Positions 1 through 7,485 of a DNA stretch of 14,442 bases are shown piece by piece. The first letter of the stretch is position 1. Each line of letters starts with the position of its first letter. The notes under the pieces were generated by a model that saw only the letters and a program-made list of their open reading frames with translations, searched no databases and was not told where the DNA came from. The stretch lies in the NCBI GenBank assembly GCA_003024985.2, contig PXIH01S0022745.1; one strand, written 5' to 3'. This stretch comes from Euperipatoides rowelli (lineage: Eukaryota > Onychophora > Udeonychophora > Euonychophora > Peripatopsidae). The position numbers and the translations under genes are program-made.

Positions 1-114
1 GTAAATATGTATCGAAGAAAACAAGTCATGTAAATAACAAAATTAATTTTGTGATATAGGCTATGTTTGCTTTCTACAATATTTGCAGCTAATTTTTTTT
101 TTTTTTTTTTTTTT
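1..114. repeat. AT-rich flank ending in a poly-T run
   Basis: No coding signal is visible. The stretch ends in an uninterrupted run of about 21 T (about 94-114) that directly abuts the first recognisable residues of the + strand LINE remnant. The run could be the poly-A tail of a minus-strand retrocopy, or simple slippage at the truncation point. Nothing in the flank decides between these. Confidence 0.6.
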
Positions 115-983
115 CAAGTAAACTTTATTTATTAATGGTAAATAATAAAAAATGTAGATTTATGATTTTGGGCGATAAATGCTTGAACATAGATTTCTTA
201 CTAGAGGATTCAATTATTCAACATGTCTCTTTTATTTCTGATTTAGGCGTACTTTTTGATTACCAGTCAAAATTTTCTGGACATATTGATTTTTTGATTT
301 CTGTATCGTTGTTATTTTGTATTGAAATTTTTTTTTCTTTTATTACTTTAGAATTTTTTGTTAAAATCTCGGCCTATAAGTATTATTATTTACAGCCTAT
401 TCTTGACTATTGTAGTTTTATTTATCACCCTTTAAATAAAGTTGATAAAGATAATTTAAATAGTGTCTGCTTCCGTGGTCCAGCAGATGTATCGGGGTTT
501 TTCCCTAGCTTTAACAGCTCTCCTCCTAGTACGCTGCCCTTTCAACATCAAGTAACCTGTGCCCACACTTTTCAATCAGATAAATAGTCAATTTAATTCC
601 AATTTAATTAACAAAAAAAAATGCATAGTTTTTTTAAAAGAATTACTAAGAAAATAATTGTTTTTTATAAGGTTTCTTATCACAATAGATTATTGTTGTT
701 AAGACAAAATATTTTAAAATACTTATACTCCTTCACAGGCCATTTTAGAGGAAACTTAATTTTTTTAGTAAGAGATTTCTAGAAAAAAAAATAAGGTTTA
801 ATTTTATTAAGGAATAGAATGGTTAATCATTAGAATATGCTTCCTGATGAAATTGTTAATAAAAGTACATTGAATGGCTTTAAGAATTCTTTAGATGATT
901 ATTTAAGTACATTTTCTAAATTTGTATTAATTTGTTTTCGATGTAAAAGCTTTAAGCTTATCATCTTGCTATCTGTTAATTAA
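115..983 (+). pseudogene. 5'-truncated LINE (CR1/Jockey-type) ORF2 C-terminal remnant
   Basis: This is the end of a non-LTR retrotransposon ORF2: the region after the reverse transcriptase active site through to the C terminus. An open frame at 135-587 begins with a short NNKKCRFM stretch, as found just after the YADD box. It continues with DLGVLFDYQSKFSGHID, the 'DLGV-FD-L-F-HI' signature of these elements, and then LQPILDYCSFIYHP, the 'LEYCS-IW-P' signature. After an interruption the tail resumes at about 627 with FFKRITKK and ends in MLPDEIV and FKNSLDDYL, typical of CR1/Jockey C termini, with a TAA at 981-983. The active-site domains are missing and there are frame breaks near 590-640 and 780-830, so it is non-functional. 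An (ATT)4 run at 1025-1036 could be the microsatellite 3' end often seen in CR1/L2-type elements. The family assignment rests on motif recognition only. Confidence 0.8.
467..626. repeat. Possible SINE-like or other insertion inside the LINE remnant
   Basis: The LINE frame is coherent up to DNLNSV (about 466) and resumes at about 627 with FFKRITKK, a point that directly follows in related proteins. The 150-160 bases between match nothing expected there. The first 100 or so bases are clearly richer in G and C than the flanks, and the segment ends in an A-rich tail (nine A at about 612-620). A GC-richer body with an A tail is what a SINE-like retroposon would look like. A 5-base ATAGT occurs near both ends and could be a target-site duplication, but that is weak. 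I recognise no tRNA-type A/B boxes. Confidence 0.4.
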
Positions 984-1094
984 CTTAACTTACTAAAGAA
1001 AATTTATAAAGATAAAAGCTATAAATTATTATTATTGAAGTAAAAACGTATATAAGATTAAGACATCTTTTTACACAAAAACAAATTTTTAAAT

Positions 1095-1640
1095 TTATGC
1101 TGTTGGTTTTAAACAAGCATCCAATTTATTCTTAAATTCACTCAAAGATCTAGACTCCACGACCTCTGCTGGCAAATCATTCCATATATAAATTCGTCTA
1201 TAAAAAAAAGTGGATACGCCATGGGTAGTTTTTTTCCTGGGTCTCTCAAGATGATATTTGTGTCTTCTAAGATTGCGATGGGTAGATAATTTAAAGTATT
1301 TTTGTGCGTTGTCCTTAAAACTACATATTTATAAATCCCAATTAAGTCCCCTCTAACAATTCTTTCTTTTGGGGTTAGAGTTTTTTTTAGTATTGTGNGT
1401 CTTTTNGTATNAGGAACATTCCAAAAACCATGTATGCGCTTAGTTATACGTCTAAAACAATTTTCAAGTTTTTGCAATTCCTTGTCAAAAGTAAATGAGA
1501 CAGCGAGTGACGCATAATCAATATATGATTGTAAAAATTGTGAATAAATTAAGTGAAATATCTGTGGTGTAATAGAGTTGAGAGAATTTTTTAGAGTAGC
1601 AAATTTCATTGTCATTTTCTTAACAATCATATCGGCAGGT
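1095..1640 (-). pseudogene. LINE ORF2 thumb and C-terminal tail
   Basis: The frame 1630-1142 carries FLQSYIDYASLAVSF and LQKLENCFRRITKRIHG, the conserved region after the thumb ('L-Y-S--W ... -Q-RF-KR--G'). Three N positions (1398, 1406, 1411) fall within 'FWNVP..KR'. Near 1230 the frame shifts. In the corrected phase the classic terminal signature follows as IWNDLPAEVV, FKNKLD and ACLKPTA, with the TAA at 1097-1095. The annotated end should therefore be 1095, not the out-of-frame stop at 1142. Confidence 0.88.
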
Positions 1641-2540
1641 ATATCAAACTTTAAATGAGGGTCAAACTGTTACTCCGAGATCACAGTGATATTCACAATC
1701 ATTTAGAAAGTTCTCATCAATCGAATAAACATTTTTTGGGGGATGAAAAGCAAAACTAAGTGTAGCCCTTTTCCACTATTAATCACTAGTTTGTTTTTTT
1801 TACTCCACAACAAAATTCTATCAAGATCCTGCTGCAGCTGTAGTACATCGTTTTGATTTGTGATTGGTCTTAAAATTTTAAGATCATCCGCGTATTGAAT
1901 GACTGTAGAATTAATACCGATTTCAACGTCACCCATCAAAATTTTATATAGAGTGGCCGACAGTACAGCCCCATGCGGAAGTCCAAAAAATTACTATAAG
2001 TATTAGAAGGTGTGTTATTTACTATAGTAACTATTTGTCTATATTGTAGAAAAGAGCCAATCCATGTATAATATTTTCATCAAACTGTAATTTTATCATT
2101 TTATTCAGTAAAATTCCATGATCCACCCTGACAAAGGCAGCAGAAAAATATATGTATATAACATCGGTTTGAATTGAATTGTCAAGATTAGTAGAGATAA
2201 GATTAATTGTTTAAATTAGATTAGTTTGAACTGAATAAGTTTTCCTAAAACCGTGTTGGGATTCTGTAAGAATTTTGTACTGTAATAAATGTGAATTTAT
2301 TTTTTTAAGTATAAGAGCCTCTGCAACCTTTTACAGTGAGGACGACACGGATATTGGGCAGTAAGATGTAATATTATCCCTATTTCCCTTTTTGAATTTG
2401 GGCATCACCTGACATAGTCACTATTCATTTGGAACTGTCCCCAGTCTTAAAGAAGCATTCACCAACCTAAGGACGAAATCGATGAAAAACAAAGCCATCT
2501 GCTAGATAGTATGGGATACTATCAAAAAATGTAGTGAATG
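1640..2540 (-). pseudogene. LINE ORF2 reverse transcriptase core (inactive)
   Basis: This domain would copy the element RNA at the nicked target. Motifs appear in order on the minus strand. FKKGNRDNITSYCPISVSS (about 2340-2400) corresponds to motifs 1-2. LTESQHGFRKTYS (about 2235-2275) is the QHGFR motif. FSAAFVRVDHGILLNK (about 2100-2145) is motif A, GLPHGAVLSATLYKI (about 1935-1985) is motif B, and IQYADDLKIL (about 1865-1900) is motif C. In motif A the catalytic Asp is replaced by Tyr (TAT) and the second Asp of 'AFD' by Val. YADD itself is intact. In-frame stops at about 2335 and 2212, plus shifts near 1985-2100 and 1700-1760, break the frame. The only uninterrupted part over the active site is 1939-1703. 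Confidence 0.92.
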
Positions 2541-3038
2541 AATCTTTTAGACTTACTATTACTTCAATAACATCAGATCGAGTTATAAGTAGATTAGAAT
2601 AACCCCCTAGAACATTAGCTTTAAATTTTGTTTCTGGAGAAAGTGAGTTGAAGCGTGTAAAGTATTGGGAAAATCTATTTGCAATGTCAAAACTTTGTGT
2701 ACTGTATACTCCACATCATTATCAATTATCTTATGAATCTTATTTTTGTTACCTTTATTTTTGGTATTTAGATAATTATATAATATTTTCTTATTATATT
2801 TAGATTGTTTAATAATGTTTAATTCATATAGATATTGATCTTTTTTTACTGCAGCAGTAACTCTATTTCGTTGATATTTATAATTTTCATAATCTATAGT
2901 ACTTTTACTTTTTGTATATAGGCCTAATCTAAATAGTTTTGTTTTTTTAGAAATCAGTGATTGCGTTTCCATAGTAATCCATTTATTATTTAGGAGTTTG
3001 GACTTAGTAATTTGATTCTTTTTTATCACTTTATCCAT
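2541..3038 (-). pseudogene. LINE ORF2 linker between endonuclease and reverse transcriptase
   Basis: The open frame 3038-2607 overlaps the end of the endonuclease frame by 13 bases in another phase, so it is not a separate gene. It carries NKWITMETQSLI and YKYQRNRVTAAVKKDQYLYE. These match the usual 'PWI...' and 'Y-RN-----K-A----Y' pattern of the basic helical linker that precedes the reverse transcriptase fingers in CR1/Jockey ORF2. After a frame break at about 2700 the sequence continues as SPETKFKANVLGGYSN and a SDVIEVI-SLK stretch, the segment just ahead of RT motif 1. Lys and Asn are very frequent, in line with the AT-rich composition. Confidence 0.8.
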
Positions 3039-3935
3039 AGCATTATATATTTATCTATAACGGCAGAATAATCAGTATCCATATTACTACCAGGGTTAAA
3101 AACATTTGATAAATCTATATTAGTTAACAATTCATTTAGTAAATCATAATTTGCTTGTTTAAAATCATAATAAGAATAAATATCGATTTCGGATCTAATG
3201 TCTGGTGATTGGAATTGTCCTCTAATAACTATGTGAGCGCTCTTTTTTATAGAGAATTTTTTTAGGGTAGTAAATACATCATGTGAGGAAAACAATAAGT
3301 CTAATAGTGAGGACTGGTTCCCCCTATATCTAGTTTCTTTTACAATTAATTGTTTCAAAATATAAGTATGTGTTAAATCTAAAAATTTGGATCCAAAGGT
3401 GTTTTCGGAGTATTTATTTGTGCCTGTATGCCAATTTATGAGTGGTACATTAAAATCACCATATATAAGTTTCTTAAAGGAAGTATTAGAATATTGATCC
3501 AGCATATCAGTCATGTTTTGTATCAGTTGTATATCCAATAAGAAATTCTGGTTTGGGGGTCTATAGCATAGACCCAGTAAATAAGTATCTTCGATGTGTT
3601 TAAATTCTAACCAGACTATTTCTAATGTGCTTGTCATCTGAACAATTTTATACTGTAACATATTCTTAAGATAAATAATAAGACCCCCCCCCCCTTCTAT
3701 CAATTCTATCTTTTATAAGTATAGTGTAGTTGTCTATATTGATTTCTTGGTCTAAAATCGTTGGTGTTAGCCAAGACTGGTTATAAGTATTATATCTGCA
3801 GATACACTATTAACATATACAACCAATTCTTGAAACTTTACTCGTATTGAGCCTAAATTAGTATAAACTATAGTTAATCCTCTAGGCAAATTGTAGTCAG
3901 TTCATTGCTATATGTCATTTCTAACATTTTCAGTA
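3026..3935 (-). pseudogene. LINE ORF2 N-terminal apurinic/apyrimidinic-like endonuclease domain (inactive)
   Basis: This EEP-family endonuclease nicks target DNA to prime reverse transcription. The N-terminal strand is visible near 3860-3900 as IVYTNLGSIRVKFQEL. It runs into a frameshift at the place where the catalytic Glu before SWL should stand (about 3780), and no Glu is encoded there. A second shift coincides with an 11-base C run (3684-3694; poly-G on the coding strand) encoding the GGGG before LIIYLKN. The main open frame (3703-3026) shows GLCYRPP, GDFNVPLINW, LLDLLFSS and SAHIVIRG. The last motif is normally SDH, so the catalytic Asp has become Ala (codon GCT). With the Glu missing and the Asp changed, the domain cannot be catalytic. 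The C-terminal part leads into the linker. Confidence 0.9.
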
Positions 3936-3939
3936 TCTT

Positions 3940-4999
3940 TTAATATTGATTTATTTTGTTTTGTTATATTTTGTTTTATGGAAACTAATTCCCTCTATAA
4001 ATCTTCAAATTTTCACCATCTTTTTTTCTAGTTTCTAATTCAATCTTTAACTTTTTTCATTTTTTCTATCCAATATTATAGTTTTATCAGGGAAAGTTTA
4101 ATATTTCTAAATTTTGGGTTTTTTTGTTTCATTTATTTGTCTATAACACTTATAGAATGTCCATTTGTCTGATAAATAGAGAAATGAGATTTTTACTAGA
4201 CCTTTTGCATTGGGAGTAGTTATCCGGGTCGATAAGACCCTAATTATTCTATTTCAAGTTCAAAGAACCCTATAAAGTCCCTAATAAATAAATCTATATT
4301 TTTTTATCATCATTTTCATCTAGTGGAATCCCAAACATTAGAACATTATATGCCCTAGTTTTTCTGTCTAACATAATTTGTAATATGTGTATTTTGGTCT
4401 AATTTTAATAATTGTTCAGTATTACAATCAGACATAGGTTGTGAAATATTACTTTTTATATCATTCATTTCTTGTTTAATATTTTGCATTTGGTTGTTTA
4501 TTTCACCAATTTGTTTAGCTTGACAATTTGTCTGTCTCAAGCTCAATTGCTTTACTCAAATCATTAACATCATGGGATATTAGTATATTTAAGTTATTTT
4601 CATTGACTGTTTTGTCAATTCTGTCTATATTATTTATGGTAATATTCTTAAAGTCAAGAAAAGCATTTTCTAATGTAAAAATCATATGTTTGATACTATT
4701 AGTTAGTTTATCTATCTTTTTTGATATATTAAGTTTTTCTTTTATATCAATTAGACAATCCAGGCAGAACCAACAATCACTTGACTTAGACAAATTCTGA
4801 TATGCTTTAAGTGTTAAATTTTGACACGATGGATGAAACCAACCTGAACATAGGTCGCATAGCACGCCTATGTAACACGCCTATGTCTGAGACTATATGC
4901 TTTACATACTGTACAAACTTTATCTACTTCTCTGTCTGAATCAGAATCATATAAAGTCAGAGTGAAAGAATCATTTTTCTTTTCATTTTCTGCTGCCAT
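3940..4999 (-). pseudogene. LINE ORF1 protein with PHD-type zinc finger, coiled coil and RRM-like region (broken)
   Basis: ORF1 proteins of this type bind element RNA and assemble the ribonucleoprotein. The frame opens with MAAENEKKND at 4999 and an acidic DSDSDRE stretch. The eight PHD ligands are all visible, although split by a frame break: CTVC, then CDLC, then FHPSC, then CWFCLDC. The break lies at an imperfect 13-base tandem repeat (4863-4888). A lysine/asparagine-rich helical segment follows (about 4515-4760), and then a second coiled-coil-like segment (4355-4546) with QIGEINNQMQNIKQEM. Past another shift, RAYNVLMFGIP at about 4330-4365 resembles the first strand of the RRM-like fold in LINE ORF1 proteins. 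PNAKGLVKISF (about 4195-4230) matches its later strand. The 3' part to about 3940 is frame-damaged and poorly defined. Confidence 0.8.
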
Positions 5000-5163
5000 T
5001 TTTATGTATAATATATAAAAATTTAATATCACTATAAGTGAAGTAAACAATAAATAACCTGAATAATATAGTCAGACGATGTGCGGATTACAGAGCCAAC
5101 ATAATAGAATTTTAATACTAGGTTTAGTATTTAACATTAAAAATTTATATAAATTAATATGTA
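5000..5163 (-). other. AT-rich leader upstream of LINE ORF1
   Basis: About 160 bases between the ORF1 ATG (minus strand) and the first tandem unit. The sequence is very AT-rich with no coding potential. If the tandem units at 5164-5650 belong to the LINE, this is the proximal part of its 5' UTR. No motif could be recognised as a core promoter. Confidence 0.4.
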
Positions 5164-5650
5164 CCTATGAATAAATTAAACACAATTAGAAATAAAGAAT
5201 AATTAAAGGCTCCGACAGCAGCAGCACCAACGTCTAGTAAGCAGCTGTACAGTAATTTTGAGTGGCAGCAGTTTTATGATATATTCAACTTCCGGTCGGT
5301 CGGTATGACGTACTTCAATGTAATGTGAAATATTCTGGAAGAAATCAAAAAAATGCAGGCATCAATTAAATTGAATCAGACAGGAACAGTAAAAGCATCA
5401 GACCAATTAAAACTCTGAAATTCATACAAGTTCTGTACCAATACCTATGAATAAATTAAACACAATTAGAAATAAAGAATAATTAAAGGCTCTGACAGCA
5501 CCAAGCCTAGTAAGCGGCTGTACAGTAATTTTGAGTGGCAGCAGTTTTATGATAGATTCAACTTCTGGCAGTCGTAATTCAATGTAATGTGAAATATTCT
5601 ATGAATAAATTAAACACAATTAGAAATAAAGAATAAATAAAGGCTGACGT
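5164..5650. repeat. Three tandem copies of a 155-173 bp unit (possible LINE 5'-UTR monomers)
   Basis: Copies begin at 5164, 5444 and 5599 with the same run, CTATGAATAAATTAAACACA, continuing as AATTAGAAATAAAGAATAA. Copies 1 and 2 both continue through an AAAGGCTC-GACAGCA segment, GTACAGTAATTTTGAGTGGC, TTTTATGAT and AATGTAATGTGAAATATTCT. Copy 1 (5164-5336) is followed by 107 bases of non-repeated sequence before copy 2 (5444-5600). Copy 3 diverges after about 48 bases into the 16-bp array. The units lie immediately upstream of the minus-strand LINE ORF1. Multi-copy monomers in that position are known as promoter units in some LINEs, for example mouse L1. That they serve this element is inference; an unrelated local satellite is the alternative. 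Confidence 0.85.
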
Positions 5651-5727
5651 CCAGTAAGCGAAGCGTCCAGTAAGCGAAGCGTCCAGTAAGCGAAGCGTCC
5701 AGTAAGAGAAGCGTCCAGTAAGCGAAG
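5648..5727. repeat. 16-bp tandem repeat, five units
   Basis: Five head-to-tail copies of CGTCCAGTAAGCGAAG occupy 5648-5663, 5664-5679, 5680-5695, 5696-5711 and 5712-5727. All are identical except the fourth, which has AGAG for AGCG. The array is CpG-containing and GC-richer than everything around it. It sits at the position in tandem copy 3 that corresponds to a single CGTCTAGTAAGCAGCTG in copy 1 (about 5231), so it looks like a local expansion inside that unit. It is followed at 5734-5755 by two inverted-orientation partial copies (CTTACTAGACG and CTTACTAAACG). Confidence 0.95.
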
Positions 5728-5763
5728 CGGCTGTCTTACTAGACGTTGTCTTACTAAACGTTG

Positions 5764-5890
5764 GAATGAAAAATTAGTAATTTTACAAATTATGAATAAT
5801 TCAGACTAGATATACAGGTAGACTATAAGTAGTCTAATAGTCTACCTGTATATTATAATTAATAAACTGAATTATTAATTTTTCTACATT
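5764..5890. repeat. Foldback / hairpin element
   Basis: The core is a perfect 16-bp inverted repeat, ATATACAGGTAGACTA at 5810-5825 and its complement at 5838-5853, around a 12-base loop. Outside it, shorter arms continue the symmetry: GAATAATTCAG near 5794-5804 pairs with CTGAATTATT near 5868-5877. AAAAATTAGTAA near 5770 pairs imperfectly with TTATTAATTTTT near 5872-5883. The whole 125-base segment can fold back on itself, as a small foldback element or decayed MITE would. No convincing target-site duplication is seen. Confidence 0.75.
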
Positions 5891-6017
5891 CTAAGCAAAG
5901 TATTTCTGTTTTTGAGTGTCATTTGCAGTAAATAAATTATATTGATTGCATTTCATAGAAGTTCACGTTCTTTTCTTTTCCATTATACAATAATACTGGG
6001 AAAAAAATCGTAAAAGG
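5891..6017. other. AT-rich spacer
   Basis: Short AT-rich spacer between the foldback element and the MITE. No gene, repeat or motif recognised. Confidence 0.5.
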
Positions 6018-6345
6018 TTAACCCTTTCCACTCCAATGGTGATTGAGAATCACCATTTTTAATTTAGTAGTTGCACTCCAAAGTCGATTCTAAATCACCA
6101 TTTTCATTTCCTTGTTTTTCATAATCAATAATTATTATTATATTCAAATATGCTTCAATTACTATTTTTTTTAGCTTAAAANACTCAAAATATACTTGTC
6201 TTTAATTATCCCAAGAGAGTTTTTAAAAAAATAAATTAAAAGGATACTAAATCTTAATTTAAAAAAAAAAAAAATCGATTTTTCAAATTTCTTCTGGAGT
6301 GGTGGAAACCAAATTCTCTAAAATCATTGGAGTGGAAAGGGTTAA
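6018..6345. mobile_element. Non-autonomous piggyBac-like MITE, 320 bp, with TTAA target duplication
   Basis: The element (6022-6341) is bounded by perfect 17-bp terminal inverted repeats, CCCTTTCCACTCCAATG at 6022-6038 and its complement at 6325-6341. Each end is directly flanked by TTAA (6018-6021 and 6342-6345). A CCC start, GGG end and TTAA duplication are the hallmarks of the piggyBac superfamily. The motif CACTCC recurs as a direct copy at 6074-6079, with about 30 similar bases after it. It recurs inverted at 6296-6301, giving subterminal repeats that could be extra transposase-binding sites. A 7-bp stem GGTGATT/AATCACC lies just inside the left end. There is no transposase frame, so any mobility would need a transposase supplied elsewhere. 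The perfect TIRs suggest relatively recent insertion. Confidence 0.9.
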
Positions 6346-6391
6346 AGCTACAGCAGCCATGTTCCGACATTTTGAATCAAAAAAAAAAAAA

Positions 6392-6630
6392 TAGCGCTGG
6401 GCGTAATAATGAAACACCAACATGGCTCAAACATCGTGTTCTCATGGACATTGATTAAGGCTCAACCTCGGCTCAAGTATCAAGAAGGTTGGCTCAGCTG
6501 CGGTTGAGCCGCACGGATGAAAATGTCCATACAAATGGTACTATCCACAAACCGCACCGCATATAAAGTGTCCATGCGAATGGGGACTTAGGTGTTAAAA
6601 ATGGATAGCCGAGGTGGAAATACACAGCGC
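6392..6630. repeat. Inverted-repeat-rich patch, possible degraded DNA transposon
   Basis: AGCGCTG near 6392 and CAGCGCT near 6624 form short outer arms. Inside are ATGGACATT (6444-6452) with AATGTCCAT (6522-6530), ACCTCGGCT (6465-6473) with AGCCGAGGT (6607-6615), and GGCTCAACC with GGTTGAGCC. The segment is GC-richer than its flanks and has several GGCTCA/TGAGCC words in both orientations. No target-site duplication could be found and AGCGCT is itself palindromic, so the outer arms are weak evidence. A small hAT-like or foldback element is possible. A reading frame at 6494-6751 on the minus strand shows no domain and is probably chance. Confidence 0.45.
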
Positions 6631-7016
6631 TTTGAGTAGAACCAACCCTAGAATCAAGTAATCTGAAGATAATAAGATATTTATTTTTGTATGGGAAGAA
6701 AGGTAAACAATAATAAAATTGCTTAATGTAAATAAAGGCAGATTTCTTCATGGGAAATATATTTAAAAAAAAAAACTAATGCTGGTATTTTCTCTCCTTT
6801 TTACCTATTGTCCCTGTTGCTTTTTTTTATTTTTATTTGTGTTTAATGCATTTAATTTTTTTTGGTTGTGTGGTGTGTTACTTCCCCCTTAATATTTTTT
6901 GCCAATATAATGAGACGATCCTTTTACTATATATGGTACTGTAGATTGCCTAACATTGTTAAAAATACCTACTGTATATAGAAAGTGTCATATTTTTTCT
7001 ACATTTATAAGGTATG
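6631..7016. other. AT-rich non-coding stretch
   Basis: AT-rich sequence with several homopolymer T and A runs (for example near 6763-6774 and 6822-6832). No coding frame, repeat or site could be supported. Confidence 0.5.
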
Positions 7017-7095
7017 TGTGTGCCACTCAGGTCCACTACATCCTAGCAGGGGCCTTGGGACAGGAAATCCAGGTGGAGTTCATTACAAATCCCTT
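7017..7095 (+). other. Short GC-richer open segment, unassigned
   Basis: A small island with balanced composition reads on the + strand as an open stretch of about 25 codons, including VHYILAGALGQEIQVEF, ending at a TGA. It is preceded by a T/G-rich tract and CACTCAG, which could be a splice acceptor. The length is far too short to prove coding and no family is recognised. It may be a fragment of a host exon or of a transposon gene. Confidence 0.2.
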
Positions 7096-7149
7096 ATATT
7101 TTTGATAAGCTTTGTCTGTTAAGTTTGTCAATTGTGTAGTATCTTATCT

Positions 7150-7260
7150 AGTTTGGTATCCATGGGGCAATCCCAGCCTGGGTCCTAATACTACAGCCCC
7201 AATACCCCCTTGTGGGGGCCCTAATGCCATTAGGTGGCTAATGTGTAACATCAAGAATCA
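7150..7260. repeat. GC-rich hairpin-forming segment
   Basis: The most GC-rich piece of the middle region. It contains CCCCCTTGTGGGGG (7205-7218) and a near-perfect hairpin CCTAATG-C-CATTAGG (7220-7234), placed almost back to back. No gene can be assigned; the frame over it on the + strand is short and featureless. Confidence 0.5.
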
Positions 7261-7485
7261 AATTGTCTCTGTAAAATTTTACAAGTTTAATTATTTAAAG
7301 TACCTGGCGGTCTTTTAAACAAAAGTAAAAGCAAAAACTTACTTGGTAAGTTGTTTAATATTGCCCAGTTGGGTGGAATTTATTCTAGCTTGTGGATATA
7401 AAAAGTTACATTTACCTTCCTCCCAAACCCAACCAATGGCGTATGACAATATAAAATACTTAGATGACTTATTTTTTATTTACAC

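Larger units (their letters stand above)
1095..4999 (-). mobile_element. Decayed non-LTR retrotransposon (CR1/Jockey superfamily), ORF1 + ORF2
   Basis: Read on the minus strand this is an almost full-length LINE. ORF1 starts at an ATG at 4999-4997 in an A-rich Kozak context (aaaATGg), and ORF2 ends at the TAA complementary to 1095-1097. The order is ORF1 (PHD finger, coiled coil, RRM-like segment), EEP endonuclease, linker, reverse transcriptase, C-terminal tail. This is the layout of CR1-type elements whose ORF1 carries a plant-homeodomain finger. Frameshifts, in-frame stops and changed active-site residues show it cannot be autonomous. The tandem repeats upstream (5164-5760) may be its 5' UTR. 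It converges tail to tail with the + strand LINE remnant, with only about 110 bases between their stop codons. Confidence 0.93.

Noticed and set aside
1703-1939. Calling the YADD-containing frame a separate small gene
   Set aside because: It is the RT motif C fragment of the larger LINE ORF2, cut off by frameshifts on both sides.
2607-3038. Calling the Lys-rich frame a separate protein
   Set aside because: Its position and motifs place it as the endonuclease-RT linker of the same ORF2; the 13-base overlap with the endonuclease frame is a frameshift.
4528-4800. + strand frame of 90 codons with hydrophobic residues
   Set aside because: It is the antisense shadow of the LINE ORF1 coiled-coil region.
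6494-6751. Minus-strand frame of 85 codons
   Set aside because: It crosses the inverted-repeat patch into plain AT-rich sequence and has no recognisable domain.
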